Below are positions 48,096 through 57,699 of a stretch of 64,000 nucleotides of DNA, one piece after another (position 1 is the stretch's first letter; each line of letters begins with the position of its first letter). The translations under genes and the position numbers were made by a program. Below the pieces are notes generated by a model. That model was given only the letters and a program-made list of their open reading frames with translations, did no database searches and had not been told where the DNA came from. Origin of the DNA: Desulfuromonadaceae bacterium (GTDB taxonomy: Bacteria; Desulfobacterota; Desulfuromonadia; Geobacterales; Pseudopelobacteraceae); contig JAQTQX010000004.1 of NCBI GenBank assembly GCA_028712075.1, forward strand, positions 62,001 to 126,000, written 5' to 3'.

Positions 48096-49006
48096 AAGCA
48101 TGTAGCTGGATGATCCAAGCAGCCGTTTTTTATCTGCTTACTTTGGGTATTGCGCTGCTGCCTCGTTCTCAATCAGTCCGCATCGGCAGCAACATCGGTG
48201 CATTTCTCTTTAACGTTCTGCATGCACGGAGAACTGTCGCCATTGATAATATCAGGCAGGCGCTGCCGTTCATGGTAAAGCATCCGGCCTGGACAGGCGA
48301 GTTCGAGACCGCTGAAGAGATTGCGCTGGCGACATTCAAAAACCTTGGGGTCTCGATTGTCGAGGTGTGCCGGTTGTATCACGGTAGAGGTAACGAACTG
48401 ATAGATACGATTGAAGTTAGAGGCCTTGAGAACTTTCAGAGCGCCCTGGAGAAAAACAAGGGAGTGCTTTGCATCAGCGGACACTGCGGAAACTGGGAAC
48501 TGATTTCGCTTTCGTTTAAAAAATACCTGAATGTTAATGTCTCCGCAATTGCCAGAAGGCAGAATAATCCGTACCTTAATTCGATTGTCGAAAAAATGCG
48601 GATGGGATACGGTAACAAGGTCATTTATACCAAGGCTGCAGCAAAACAAGTACTGACTGTGTTGAAAAACCGGGGCGTCATCGGCATGCTGATCGATCAG
48701 GCTGTGTTTGAGGATAATGGCGCCTTAATCAGTTTTCTCGGAAGAAAGGCCTGGGCGAACAAGGCTCCCGCCATATTCTCCCACAAAACAGGATCGCCGG
48801 TGATACCGGTGTTCGGCTACCGAACGCCTGATAAGCATATCCTTACCTTTTATCCTGAATTTGTACCAAGCGGCGACCGCACTGAACAGGGCATTACCAA
48901 GGATATCCAGGCATTGGCAGCATATCTTGAAGAGTACATTTGCGCTCATCCGGCTGACTGGTACTGGGTGCATCGTCGCTGGAAACGCGCCGGAGAACCG
49001 GCATGA
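48092..49006 (+). CDS. Lipid A secondary acyltransferase (LpxL/HtrB family)
   Basis: Adds a secondary acyl chain to lipid A precursor at the inner membrane. The 304-aa protein has an N-terminal membrane anchor (about 8-28) and the catalytic H-x4-E motif in SGHCGNWELIS. NRGVIGMLIDQAVFEDNGAL and VHRRWKRAGE complete the family pattern. Whether it is an LpxL- or LpxM-type enzyme, and which chain it uses, cannot be told. It overlaps lpxB and the PAP2 gene by four bases each. Confidence 0.93.
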   Translation: MKACSWMIQAAVFYLLTLGIALLPRSQSVRIGSNIGAFLFNVLHARRTVAIDNIRQALPFMVKHPAWTGEFETAEEIALATFKNLGVSIVEVCRLYHGRGNELIDTIEVRGLENFQSALEKNKGVLCISGHCGNWELISLSFKKYLNVNVSAIARRQNNPYLNSIVEKMRMGYGNKVIYTKAAAKQVLTVLKNRGVIGMLIDQAVFEDNGALISFLGRKAWANKAPAIFSHKTGSPVIPVFGYRTPDKHILTFYPEFVPSGDRTEQGITKDIQALAAYLEEYICAHPADWYWVHRRWKRAGEPA

Positions 49007-49686
49007 CCGTCAGAGCCAGTGATTTCATAATTCCTGTCTGCTTTCTGGTACTGACTACCATTGTTATAGCCGTTACCGGAGCAGATCTTGCGCTCTCTTC
49101 GCTGTTCTATAGTAACGGTACATGGCCAATCGGCAATCTGGAACCGTGGCATCTGCTGTATAAACTTGACAGAATTCCCTCGTTCATGCTCGGCGGGTGC
49201 AGCCTCGTTGCCGCGCTTATCGGCTTTTTTTATCAGCAGCGCCGCGTCTGGCTCAAGCCGGGGCTGTTTTTAGCATTGCTGCTCGTACTCGGCCCAGGCC
49301 TCCTGGTTAATGCGGTTTTTAAAGAGTATTGGGGACGACCACGACCACGCGAAGTGAGCCAGTTTAACGGTACAAAACAATTTCTGCATCCGTGGCAGAA
49401 AGGGGTTTCTCACCAGGGTCGTTCTTTCCCCTCCGGCCACTCATCTGCCGCGTTTTATCTCTCCGCCCCTTATTTTGTGCTGCGTCGCCGCCGCCCCCGA
49501 ACCGCCTCGCTCTGGCTGACCGGGGGATTACTTTTCGGCGTGGCGATGAGTATCGCCCGCATCGCCCAGGGTGGTCATTTTCTGAGTGATACGCTCTGGG
49601 CATGGGGGATGGTTCACCTGACGGCGGTGGCGCTCTATTACCTGTTGCGGCTTGACCGGGACGAAATACTTTCGCCCTCCCCATAA
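49003..49686 (+). CDS. PAP2-superfamily membrane phosphatase (lipid A phosphatase candidate)
   Basis: A 227-aa polytopic inner-membrane protein with the three PAP2 motifs: KEYWGRPRP (KX6RP type), SFPSGHSSAAF, and RIAQGGHFLSD (RX5HXXXD). Active site residues are intact. It is sandwiched between the lipid A acyltransferase and waaA with overlapping ends, so a lipid A phosphatase (LpxE/LpxF-like) or an undecaprenyl-PP phosphatase are the likely roles. The first fits the operon better. Confidence 0.85.
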   Translation: MTVRASDFIIPVCFLVLTTIVIAVTGADLALSSLFYSNGTWPIGNLEPWHLLYKLDRIPSFMLGGCSLVAALIGFFYQQRRVWLKPGLFLALLLVLGPGLLVNAVFKEYWGRPRPREVSQFNGTKQFLHPWQKGVSHQGRSFPSGHSSAAFYLSAPYFVLRRRRPRTASLWLTGGLLFGVAMSIARIAQGGHFLSDTLWAWGMVHLTAVALYYLLRLDRDEILSPSP

Positions 49687-49693
49687 CCTGATT

Positions 49694-50977
49694 ATGTTCT
49701 TTTATACGTACAACATCCTCTCCATAGTGCTGCTCGTACCGGTGTTCCTGTTCAACATCTACCGTGCCTACCGGCTTGGCTGGCCTCTGGCGATGTTTGA
49801 GCGTTTCGGCCGTGTGCCACGCAGCAGCATGACGGTAATCGCCCGACGACCGGTTATTTTGCTGCATGCTGTTTCAGTTGGTGAAATCATTGCCTCACGC
49901 CCGTTACTCAAGGCTCTGCGCAGCCGCTATCCAGATCATGTCATCGTGACGACTCACACAACTGAAACTGGTAAATCAGCTGCTGCAGGCTTTAGTGAGG
50001 TTGACCTGCAACTCTATTTTCCCTTTGATTTTCTCCCCGCTGTGCACTCCCTGCTGAGCAGCATTAAGCCCCGCGTTATCATCATCATGGAAACCGAAAT
50101 CTGGCCCAACTTTTGTCATGAAGCTGCTGCACGCACTATTCCGCTGATTCTTGCCAATGGTCGAATTTCTGATCGCTCCTACAAACGCTACCTGAAGTTC
50201 AGTTGGTTTTTCCGCCCGGCACTCAGCTGTTTCTCGGCAATCTGCATGCAGTCGGATGTCGGTCGTGAACGGATTATCGCAATCGGTGCAACTCCGGAAG
50301 TGGTGTGCGTCACCGGTAATCTGAAAAACGATGTCGCATATCGGCAAATCAGTCAGCAGGAACGCCAACAGTTACGCGTGCATTACGCCATCCCGGTTGA
50401 GAGTACTGTGCTGACCGCCGGCAGCACCCGCGATGGCGAAGAAGGGTTTATTGTAGAAACCTACAGAGAACTCTTGCTCCAGCACAGCAATCTGTTTCTC
50501 ATACTCGCCCCGCGCCACCCGGCACGCTGCACCGAAGTTGGCGCACTGCTCGACCTCGCCGGAGTGCCCTTCCGAAAGCTTTCCGAACTCTCCACAAACA
50601 CCCGGATGCAGCATGGTGAAGTACTGCTGATAGACAGCGTCGGCGAATTGATGAACCTGTACGCGCTCGCCGATGTGGCGTATGTCGGTGGCAGCCTTGT
50701 CCCACTCGGCGGTCATAACCTGCTGGAGCCGGCATCTGTCGGCATACCAAGCCTGTTTGGTCCCCATATGGCCAATTTCCGAGAAATTGAGGAACTGGTG
50801 CTGCAGTATGGCGCAGGCATACAGGTATGGACACAGGAACAGCTGACTGAAAGCTGCCGAAACCTGATCACCAGCGTCGAACTGCGCAGCGTGCTCGGAC
50901 AGAACGGCTTGAAATTGCTGCGGGATAACGGCGGGGCTGCGCAGTTGCATCTTGACATCATCGGGAGATACGTATGA
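49694..50977 (+). CDS. waaA: Kdo transferase (3-deoxy-D-manno-octulosonic acid transferase)
   Basis: A GT30 enzyme adding Kdo to lipid IVA. The 427-aa protein has one N-terminal TM (about 5-22), the motif ILLHAVSVGEIIASRPLLKAL, IIMETEIWPNF, LILANGRISDRSYKRY, and a GT-B C-domain with YVGGSLVPLGGHNLLEPA. The ATG at 49694 was chosen because it starts directly with the TM helix; a TTG 14 codons earlier lies inside the PAP2 gene. It overlaps lpxK by four bases. Confidence 0.95.
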   Translation: MFFYTYNILSIVLLVPVFLFNIYRAYRLGWPLAMFERFGRVPRSSMTVIARRPVILLHAVSVGEIIASRPLLKALRSRYPDHVIVTTHTTETGKSAAAGFSEVDLQLYFPFDFLPAVHSLLSSIKPRVIIIMETEIWPNFCHEAAARTIPLILANGRISDRSYKRYLKFSWFFRPALSCFSAICMQSDVGRERIIAIGATPEVVCVTGNLKNDVAYRQISQQERQQLRVHYAIPVESTVLTAGSTRDGEEGFIVETYRELLLQHSNLFLILAPRHPARCTEVGALLDLAGVPFRKLSELSTNTRMQHGEVLLIDSVGELMNLYALADVAYVGGSLVPLGGHNLLEPASVGIPSLFGPHMANFREIEELVLQYGAGIQVWTQEQLTESCRNLITSVELRSVLGQNGLKLLRDNGGAAQLHLDIIGRYV

Positions 50978-52053
50978 ACCGCTCATACCAAACCTACTGG
51001 AGAGAACTTGCCTCGGGGGTACGCACCGGCACAGCTGACAGCCTCGTGCTGCTGTTGCTGGCCCCACTGGCACGGCTGTACTCTATTGTCCTGCAACTCA
51101 GAGCGCTGATGTTTACGTTTGGCATCCTGAAAAAGCGCCGACTCTCCCGCCCGGTTGTATCGGTAGGGAATCTCACCGTAGGAGGCACCGGCAAAACCCC
51201 GGTTACCGCCTTCATAGCCAGATACCTCCTTGCACAGGGGCTCAAAGTCGCAGTACTTTCACGAGGGTACGGAGGAGCCCTGGAAGGACAAACCCTCATC
51301 GTCAGTGACGGCTCCACGATTATGATGAGCGCCAGGGAGTGCGGTGACGAACCGTATTTGCTCGCGACAACAGTGCCTGGATTGATAGTTGTCATCGGTA
51401 CCGATCGGTATGCCGCCGGTCTGATGGCACTGCAGCAGCTCGAACCGGACGTTTTTATATTGGATGACGGTTTTCAGCATCAGCGTCTGCATCGAGATCT
51501 GAACATCCTGCTGCTCGATTTTTCACATCCGTTTGGCAGCGGCCTGACCATTCCGGCGGGGCTGCTGCGCGAGCCTTCCGCCGCCGTACGTCGGGCCGAT
51601 CTGGTTATTTTCACACGTTCACCGGAAGGTGCAACAATCTCCGGTACTGCCCAGGGAACTCCCGCGTGTGTATCCAGCCACACGATCATTGATTTTCTGC
51701 CCCTTGACGAAGGCGCACCTGTCCCGTTATCCCGCTGTCTTGGCCATAACATGCTGGCTTTTGCAGGCATTGCCGATCCGGACTCGTTTTTTGAAGGGCT
51801 GCGCGCCAAGGGTCTGAACCTGGTACATACCATCAACTTCCCGGATCATGTCACCTACACGCAGGAGCAGTATGAGCAGATCAGCAGAGCGATGCGAGAG
51901 AAGGGTGCGGAGTTTTTAGTCACAACGGAAAAGGATGGGGTCAAACTGATGGGATTTCCGCAGGAATGGGTCGGTCAGACGCTGCTCGCCCGATTGGAAA
52001 TAACCTTTGAAAAACCGGATATTGTACACAAAAAACTGGACGAACTGTTTTAA
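50974..52053 (+). CDS. lpxK: Tetraacyldisaccharide 4'-kinase
   Basis: Phosphorylates the 4' position to yield lipid IVA. The 359-aa protein has an N-terminal membrane helix and the Walker A VGNLTVGGTGKTPV near residue 65. The Asp/His pair lies in FILDDGFQHQRLHRDLNILLLD, followed by FTRSPEG and TTEKDGVKL. It ends convergently, with stop codons overlapping the minus-strand GT9 gene. Confidence 0.96.
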   Translation: MNRSYQTYWRELASGVRTGTADSLVLLLLAPLARLYSIVLQLRALMFTFGILKKRRLSRPVVSVGNLTVGGTGKTPVTAFIARYLLAQGLKVAVLSRGYGGALEGQTLIVSDGSTIMMSARECGDEPYLLATTVPGLIVVIGTDRYAAGLMALQQLEPDVFILDDGFQHQRLHRDLNILLLDFSHPFGSGLTIPAGLLREPSAAVRRADLVIFTRSPEGATISGTAQGTPACVSSHTIIDFLPLDEGAPVPLSRCLGHNMLAFAGIADPDSFFEGLRAKGLNLVHTINFPDHVTYTQEQYEQISRAMREKGAEFLVTTEKDGVKLMGFPQEWVGQTLLARLEITFEKPDIVHKKLDELF

Positions 52054-53078
52054 TAGACTGTTCGCCATACATCAACTTTTTCAAGCACGTCCTTCACGGT
52101 AATCAGTGGCATCCGGTTTGGGCGATTCTCCATGGATATCTGATAGTCCTCCCCCGGTTCACCGTACGCATCGATCATCAACTCACCAAATTTGTGGTAT
52201 GGGCCGACCCGTTTCGGGTTGGAGTAGCCCATAAGCGACACGACCGGGCGGTCAAGCGCGACCGTGATATGGAGCGGACCCGTATCAAGCGATATGACCA
52301 GTGCCGCACCCTCCAGAATACCCACTAACCCGCGCAGGCCTCCGTTGCCCAGAGCGCTTATCGGCTTATACTTTACCCTATCCATAATGATCCGTTCGCA
52401 CTCAACTTCTGTTGGAGAACGCCCCCCTACCAGAATCGGCTGCAGAGCGAAATCGGCATACAGTGCATCGCACACTTCGGCCCATCGTTCAGGCAGCCAG
52501 TTTTTCTCCCGCTTGCTGGTCGCCACGACAATCGGCACCGCCGGGCGGTCGATGCTGGAGTAAAACTTTTTCTGCCATCTCCGCTCATCATCGTTCCACG
52601 GCCCGAGTCCCCAAACCACCGGGTCCCTTGGAGCGCCAAGCCAATCGCAGAATTCGAGATATTGATCCTGGACATGCTGCATGGGATGTGGGGGAATGCG
52701 ATGTGTCGTAAACAGCCAATTGAGATCGCGGGCCCTCGCAAAATCAAAGCCGAGCTTTACCGTGGCATTAATAAACGAGGTAATAATATTCGCTTTGAAA
52801 TAGACCTGTAGATCAATGACAAGATCAAATTGACGGGTGCACAACTGGTGTCGGGTATCGAGAAAACCCCGCATACCCCTGGTGCGATCAAAAAGGATAA
52901 TTTCATCAACCAACTGGTGTCCGCGCACCAACGTGGCAGGCCCCGGCTGGAGAATCCAGGTGATATGCATGGCAGGATTAGCCCGTTTGAGCGCATGCAG
53001 CACCGGCAGGACATGCACCGTGTCACCCACAGCGCTCATCATGACAATGCAGACCCGATCTGCCGATACTTTTAGCAT
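52050..53078 (-). CDS. GT9-family heptosyltransferase-like LPS core enzyme
   Basis: A GT-B enzyme using ADP-heptose or a related donor in LPS core assembly at the inner membrane. The 342-aa protein has VCIVMMSAVGDTVHVLPVLH at the N-terminus, VVATSKREKNWLPERW at the start of the donor domain, and LVISLDTGPLHITVALDRPVV, the GT9 signature. It is likely WaaC- or WaaQ-type, since a WaaF-type enzyme lies at 58203. It overlaps the upstream kinase gene by seven bases, forming a minus-strand pair. Confidence 0.9.
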   Translation of the reverse strand: MLKVSADRVCIVMMSAVGDTVHVLPVLHALKRANPAMHITWILQPGPATLVRGHQLVDEIILFDRTRGMRGFLDTRHQLCTRQFDLVIDLQVYFKANIITSFINATVKLGFDFARARDLNWLFTTHRIPPHPMQHVQDQYLEFCDWLGAPRDPVVWGLGPWNDDERRWQKKFYSSIDRPAVPIVVATSKREKNWLPERWAEVCDALYADFALQPILVGGRSPTEVECERIIMDRVKYKPISALGNGGLRGLVGILEGAALVISLDTGPLHITVALDRPVVSLMGYSNPKRVGPYHKFGELMIDAYGEPGEDYQISMENRPNRMPLITVKDVLEKVDVWRTVY

Positions 53079-53917
53079 CTGATCTCCTGTACCAATGAAG
53101 TCAGCTTTGACAGCGCATCATCGCCAAAATCAAGCCCCCATTTTGTGCGCCACTTACGGGCTGAGCGCGTGAGCCTGTTCAGATTTCGTGAGGCAATGTC
53201 ATTCACCGCCGGAAATGTCACCCGGTCAACATCAAGCAGGTACGCAATCTGTTCTGAACCATTACCGGCTATGTAGATGTTTTTCAGGTTCAGGTCGGCA
53301 TGCCAGGCCCCAGCAGCAGCCAATAATTTCAGAAGGTTGGCCATTGCCATCAACATCGCCTCACGCTCATCTTTATCAGCACGTTTCCAGGCAGCAGGTG
53401 CATCCTCGCCGCACGGCAGCCGTCGGGTCATGACATCGCTCCGGGCAAACATCCCGGCAACAGGATAGATAGCATACGCGATAACTTGCGGGGTTGGAAT
53501 TCCGGCAACCGCAAGTCGCAGCGAGGTCGCCAACTCATGCGGTGCCCGCGTCGGAGCAAGAAAATATTCCCCCGTCACGCCACCCAAAAGACCTCCATGA
53601 CGATTTCTGCGCACAACCACCTGAATTGGCGGCGTTACCGGCAAGTCAACCGAGTACATAAGGGCGCGGCCCAGCATCTCCTCACGCACTGTCTGGGCAG
53701 CAGCCCATTCGTGGAGGGTTCCGTGAGCAAGAGCACGGATAACCGCAGAAGACGCCCAATTAAGAGCAACGACAGTGCACCCGTTCACCTCACACGGAAT
53801 ATACTCCTGATGCGCTGTATCAATTATCCGTTGAACCTCTAATGCTGAAAAGGATGTCATGGGTCTCAAAGAATTAAACAAGAGATGGAATTGCCGGTGT
53901 GTAGTTGTAAATATCAT
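53072..53917 (-). CDS. LPS core/Kdo kinase (WaaP/KdkA family)
   Basis: A protein-kinase-fold enzyme that phosphorylates Kdo or heptose. The 281-aa protein has the catalytic loop AAGAWHADLNLKNIYI and the metal Asp in LLDVDRV. The glycine-rich loop region is GLLGGVTGEYF. An ATG 19 codons later (53860) is an alternative start, as no strong ribosome binding site marks either. Kdo phosphorylation is expected where waaA is monofunctional. It heads a two-gene minus-strand unit within an otherwise plus-strand cluster. Confidence 0.85.
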   Translation of the reverse strand: MIFTTTHRQFHLLFNSLRPMTSFSALEVQRIIDTAHQEYIPCEVNGCTVVALNWASSAVIRALAHGTLHEWAAAQTVREEMLGRALMYSVDLPVTPPIQVVVRRNRHGGLLGGVTGEYFLAPTRAPHELATSLRLAVAGIPTPQVIAYAIYPVAGMFARSDVMTRRLPCGEDAPAAWKRADKDEREAMLMAMANLLKLLAAAGAWHADLNLKNIYIAGNGSEQIAYLLDVDRVTFPAVNDIASRNLNRLTRSARKWRTKWGLDFGDDALSKLTSLVQEIRC

Positions 53918-54036
53918 TCATCCCGAAACATCGTCAACATGAATCTATGGAAAATATCAGCGGCGCACAGAGTAATTTACTTCAAAAACGGTGCTGTTTA
54001 TGGCATATTTATCAATCACATTTTTCATGGATAACT

Positions 54037-54267
54037 ATGCTGCCACCTGAACTGTTACATATACTCGCGTGCCCGTCCTGCAAGGGAAAATTAGTGCAGA
54101 ACTCAGATGGGCATTCCCTGCTGTGTAGCACCTGTGACGACAGCTATCCTGTCGTTGAAGGCATTCCCGTACTGCTTCCTGTTCGCACGGGCACGGCATC
54201 GTGTGATACCACTACGTACTCATCATCTAATAAACATAAGGCTACAACAACAAATGCCCGTATTTAA
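54037..54267 (+). CDS. Trm112/UPF0434-family zinc-ribbon protein
   Basis: A 76-aa protein with ACPSCKGKL and LLCSTCDDSYPVVEGIPVLLP, the YcaR/Trm112 pattern of two CxxC pairs. In bacteria this small protein often lies next to lpxK, kdsB or msbA; its role is uncertain. The ATG at 54037 is chosen because the family begins just before the first CxxC; the longer frame is unrelated. It overlaps the msbA-like gene by 14 bases. Confidence 0.85.
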   Translation: MLPPELLHILACPSCKGKLVQNSDGHSLLCSTCDDSYPVVEGIPVLLPVRTGTASCDTTTYSSSNKHKATTTNARI

Positions 54268-55975
54268 ACGACTCGTTCTGTATATGAAGCCATACTGGTG
54301 GCGCATTCTTATTGCGGTGTTAGCCTCTTCTGCGTATGGCGGTCTCGACGCTGCTTTCGCGTGGATGGTTGAACCTCTGTTAAAGAAGATATTCGTTACC
54401 AAGGATGTATTCATTTTTTCAATTCTTCCTTTTGCTATTATTTTTATTTTTGTTTTTCGGGCAATATGCCGATACCTGAATGACTATTTTATGAGGACAG
54501 CCGCCCAGTTGGCTATGCAAGACGTTCGCAACGAGATATTTCGAAAAAATGTATTTCTTGATTTAAAGTTTTTTTATCGCAACCAGACGGGCTCATTGAT
54601 GTCCCGAATAGTTAATGACGTTGCGATGATGCAAAACGGAATAGGCGGTATAATTACCGGGGTATTCAGAGACTTCATCGGACTTGTCACCCTCCTAGGT
54701 GTCATTTTCTATCGTGATTGGCAATTGGCACTTATATCCATTCTTGTAATCCCACTTACTGTTTATCCTGCCAGTATTTTGGGAACAAGGATTAAAAAGA
54801 ATGCGCGCAGAGGTCAGGAGGAGGCCGGATATTTTGCCAGCATTCTTCAGGAAACTCTCAGCGGGATCAAAGTTGTCAAGGCATTTTCTCTTGAACAGGC
54901 AATGATCGACCAATTTGCTAACGCTAACAAGAAATACTATAATTTCACAGAAAAGTTGATCAAGTATAACTCGTTATCCGCTCCAATTATGGAAATCATT
55001 ACTTCGCTTGGAATAGCTGCGGTGATTTTTTATGGCGGCAGCAAGGTAATGGCTAATACAATGACCGCCCCGGAGTTTTTTTCCTTTATTACCGCTATGG
55101 CACTGGTGTACTCACCGCTCAAGAAACTGATTAACGCATACCACGAAACTCAACGGTGTATCGGCGCTGCTGAGCGTGTGTTTGAGATAATTGATGCTGT
55201 TCCTGAAATTATTGAAAATCCCGATGGGCATACACTCTCACCAAACGATACCCGGGTGGAACTTAAAAACGTTCGTTTCAAATACCAAGATGATTACATA
55301 ATTAACAATGTCAGTCTCATAGCTGAAAAAGGTGAAATAGTCGCACTCGTCGGCCCATCCGGTGGCGGAAAAACCACGATTGTATCGCTGATAGCCCGCT
55401 TTTTTGATGTCAATGAAGGCCAGATCATTATCGGATCAAATGACATCCGCGACATCACGAAATCTAGCCTTATGAACCATATAGCTCTGGTTGATCAGGA
55501 AACAATTCTTTTTCACGACTCGATTGCAAACAATATCCGCTACGGTAAGCCTGAAGCTACTGACGATGAAATCATAAGAGCTGCGCAGGCGGCATTCGCG
55601 CATGATTTTGTTATGGATATGCCCAAAGGCTATGAAACGAGCATTGGTGACCGCGGCATACGTCTTTCCGGGGGACAGCGACAACGACTCTGTATTGCCA
55701 GGGCAATACTAAAAAATGCACCAATCTTGATTCTTGACGAGGCAACCAGTGCACTGGATACCGAAAGCGAGCAAATGGTTCAGAGAGCCCTCGACAACCT
55801 TATGAATAACAGGACCACCTTTGTCATTGCCCACCGGCTGTCCACGGTTCTTCACGCAGATAAAATTATTGTTCTGGAACATGGAAAAATTGTTGAGAGC
55901 GGGACACATCAGGTACTTCTGCAGAACAATGGGCTCTACAGCCGCCTCTGTTCGGTTCAACTCGGTAATGGTTGA
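54254..55975 (+). CDS. msbA: MsbA-type lipid A flippase ABC transporter
   Basis: A 573-aa half-transporter with six TM helices (about 15-330) and an ATPase domain: Walker A GPSGGGKTT, Q-loop VDQETILFHDSI, signature RLSGGQRQRLC, Walker B ILILDEATSALD, and switch AHRLSTVLHA. In this neighbourhood (lpxK, core transferases) it most likely flips core-lipid A, though peptide or lipid exporters share the fold. The ATG at 54254 overlaps the preceding gene. From about here the sequence becomes A+T-richer. Confidence 0.9.
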   Translation: MPVFKRLVLYMKPYWWRILIAVLASSAYGGLDAAFAWMVEPLLKKIFVTKDVFIFSILPFAIIFIFVFRAICRYLNDYFMRTAAQLAMQDVRNEIFRKNVFLDLKFFYRNQTGSLMSRIVNDVAMMQNGIGGIITGVFRDFIGLVTLLGVIFYRDWQLALISILVIPLTVYPASILGTRIKKNARRGQEEAGYFASILQETLSGIKVVKAFSLEQAMIDQFANANKKYYNFTEKLIKYNSLSAPIMEIITSLGIAAVIFYGGSKVMANTMTAPEFFSFITAMALVYSPLKKLINAYHETQRCIGAAERVFEIIDAVPEIIENPDGHTLSPNDTRVELKNVRFKYQDDYIINNVSLIAEKGEIVALVGPSGGGKTTIVSLIARFFDVNEGQIIIGSNDIRDITKSSLMNHIALVDQETILFHDSIANNIRYGKPEATDDEIIRAAQAAFAHDFVMDMPKGYETSIGDRGIRLSGGQRQRLCIARAILKNAPILILDEATSALDTESEQMVQRALDNLMNNRTTFVIAHRLSTVLHADKIIVLEHGKIVESGTHQVLLQNNGLYSRLCSVQLGNG

Positions 55976-56078
55976 ACATAAATATATTTTTGTAATTAGT
56001 TAAAGAAATCAGTCACGCATTGATTACGGTGACGAACTAAAAACGTGTTTAAACAAACACTTGCAAAAGGCTTTAAGA

Positions 56079-56939
56079 TTGAGCGAAAAAATATCCACAA
56101 CCGTTATCGTTACCTCGTATAACCAACCGTATCTACTTGGAAAGGCCTTGCGCTCTATCGCCAGTCAGTCATTGTTTCCTGATGAGGTTATTGTGGCTGA
56201 CGATGGCTCACGCGAAGAGGTCTTTTTATTTTTAAAATCAATTGCGAAAACTCTTCCCTACAAACTGCGCTTCGTAACCCATCCCGACATCGGCTTTAGG
56301 CTTTCAAAGACCCGAAATAACGCCATAAGGGCGGCAAGGGGCGACCTTTTAATCTTTACCGACCAGGATATATTGTTTACCCGAGGCTACATCGAAAATT
56401 TTGTCATTAACGCCCGAAAAGGGTATTTTCTGGTCTCCTGGCCTGTAAGGCTTACCGAGAAACAGTCAAATTCCATAACCCCCATGATGATAGAGGGTTG
56501 TGATTACTCAAACGTAGTTACCGATGAGCAGATATCAGATATGTTACGGCAGTACAGAAAAGACACGTTCTACCGTTTTTTGTATGCGCTTAAACTGCGG
56601 CGGATAGGCCCGAAGTTAAGAGGGGGCGTCTGCGCAATATTTAAAAACGACCTTCTTTCGGTAAACGGCTACGACGAAAAGTACCAAGGGTGGGGTAATG
56701 AGGATGATGACATGGGTCGAAGGCTTTATGCTTACGGCTTAAAGGGCATGAATGTTACGCGAGAGGAGCTTCCGCTGCATCTGCATCACCCGGTTAACCA
56801 CGGCGGCACAAGGCCCAACAAAGAGTATTACCTGAAAAGGCTAAAGGCGATCGGAAACAAAAATTATACCTGCGCCGACGGCGTGAATACGCCCCTTGGT
56901 GGTGATCAGTCACGGGTTTTCGAGTTTGACGGGTCTTAA
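56079..56939 (+). CDS. GT2-family glycosyltransferase with C-terminal galactosyltransferase-type domain
   Basis: A cytoplasmic GT-A enzyme. The N-terminal domain has VIVTSYNQPYLLGKALRSI and VIVADDGS, and the DXD-like motif is in LLIFTDQDILFTRGY. The C-terminal block GWGNEDDDMGRRLYAYGLKG is the acceptor motif found in chondroitin and galactosyl-transferases. Translation probably starts at TTG (56079), with AAAAGG eight bases upstream; a TTG six codons earlier lacks one. It is the first gene of an A+T-richer module with LicD and TagD homologs, probably acquired by transfer. Confidence 0.88.
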   Translation: MSEKISTTVIVTSYNQPYLLGKALRSIASQSLFPDEVIVADDGSREEVFLFLKSIAKTLPYKLRFVTHPDIGFRLSKTRNNAIRAARGDLLIFTDQDILFTRGYIENFVINARKGYFLVSWPVRLTEKQSNSITPMMIEGCDYSNVVTDEQISDMLRQYRKDTFYRFLYALKLRRIGPKLRGGVCAIFKNDLLSVNGYDEKYQGWGNEDDDMGRRLYAYGLKGMNVTREELPLHLHHPVNHGGTRPNKEYYLKRLKAIGNKNYTCADGVNTPLGGDQSRVFEFDGS

Positions 56940-57060
56940 AACAGTTACTTACTTGAGAATTGTAGAGAACCAGAATACATTTATACATTAGTTGAAAATA
57001 CTCCTGGCTTGTGGATGAGAAAGATTGCCGGTGCTATTTGATGAGAAGGGTTAAATATTT

Positions 57061-57699
57061 ATGGGGCTCATAAAATGCATCAAACGGCTTTTCGGGGTTA
57101 AGCCACTACCGAAGGAAACCCTTAAAAAGGAGGAGGCGCTTCTGCTCTTAAATGATGCGCGCCATATTTTCAAAAGCCTTGGAAAACAGATGTGGCTTAC
57201 CGATGGAACTCTTTTGGGATATTTTCGTGAGGGGGAGTTTTTATCGCACGATTTTGATGTCGATGTTGGGGCCTTTATCGACGAATTTTCACAGCAGCTT
57301 GTAAATGCATTTAAAGCAGCAGGATTTGAACTAAAAAGGGTTTACGGCACGATTGATTGTGGTCTTGAGCTTACGCTTGAAAAACACGGCGTCAAGATGG
57401 ACATCTTCTTCTTTTACCGCGACGGGCAAACGCTTTGGCATGGCGCGTGGCGAAGGGTTGAAAAGCAAAGAAATCTTATTCGCTACCGCTACGAACCCTT
57501 TGAATTTAAAAAGGTCGATTTTTTAGGCCACGAGTTTGAAATTCCAGCGGATACGCTAAAATATGTCTGCACAAAATACGGGGAAGGGTGGGCAACCCCA
57601 GAGAAAAGCTGGGATTGGGCCTTCGGGCCTGCTAACGCCGAGGCGACCGAGATTTATATGCCTGACGACAAACACTCTGGAAAGTTTGAGATAAAATGA
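57061..57699 (+). CDS. LicD-family nucleotidyl/phosphotransferase
   Basis: A 212-aa protein of the LicD/fukutin family, which transfers phospho-alcohol groups (phosphocholine, glycerol or ribitol phosphate) from CDP donors onto glycans. It shows LTDGTLLGYFREGEFLSHDF followed by DVDVG, the metal-binding core. GVKMDIFFFYRDG and the end motif KYGEGWATP also fit. The TagD-type gene starts inside its last codons (overlap 4 bases), suggesting that the latter supplies the CDP donor. The 121-base gap before it shows no terminator. Confidence 0.85.
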   Translation: MGLIKCIKRLFGVKPLPKETLKKEEALLLLNDARHIFKSLGKQMWLTDGTLLGYFREGEFLSHDFDVDVGAFIDEFSQQLVNAFKAAGFELKRVYGTIDCGLELTLEKHGVKMDIFFFYRDGQTLWHGAWRRVEKQRNLIRYRYEPFEFKKVDFLGHEFEIPADTLKYVCTKYGEGWATPEKSWDWAFGPANAEATEIYMPDDKHSGKFEIK

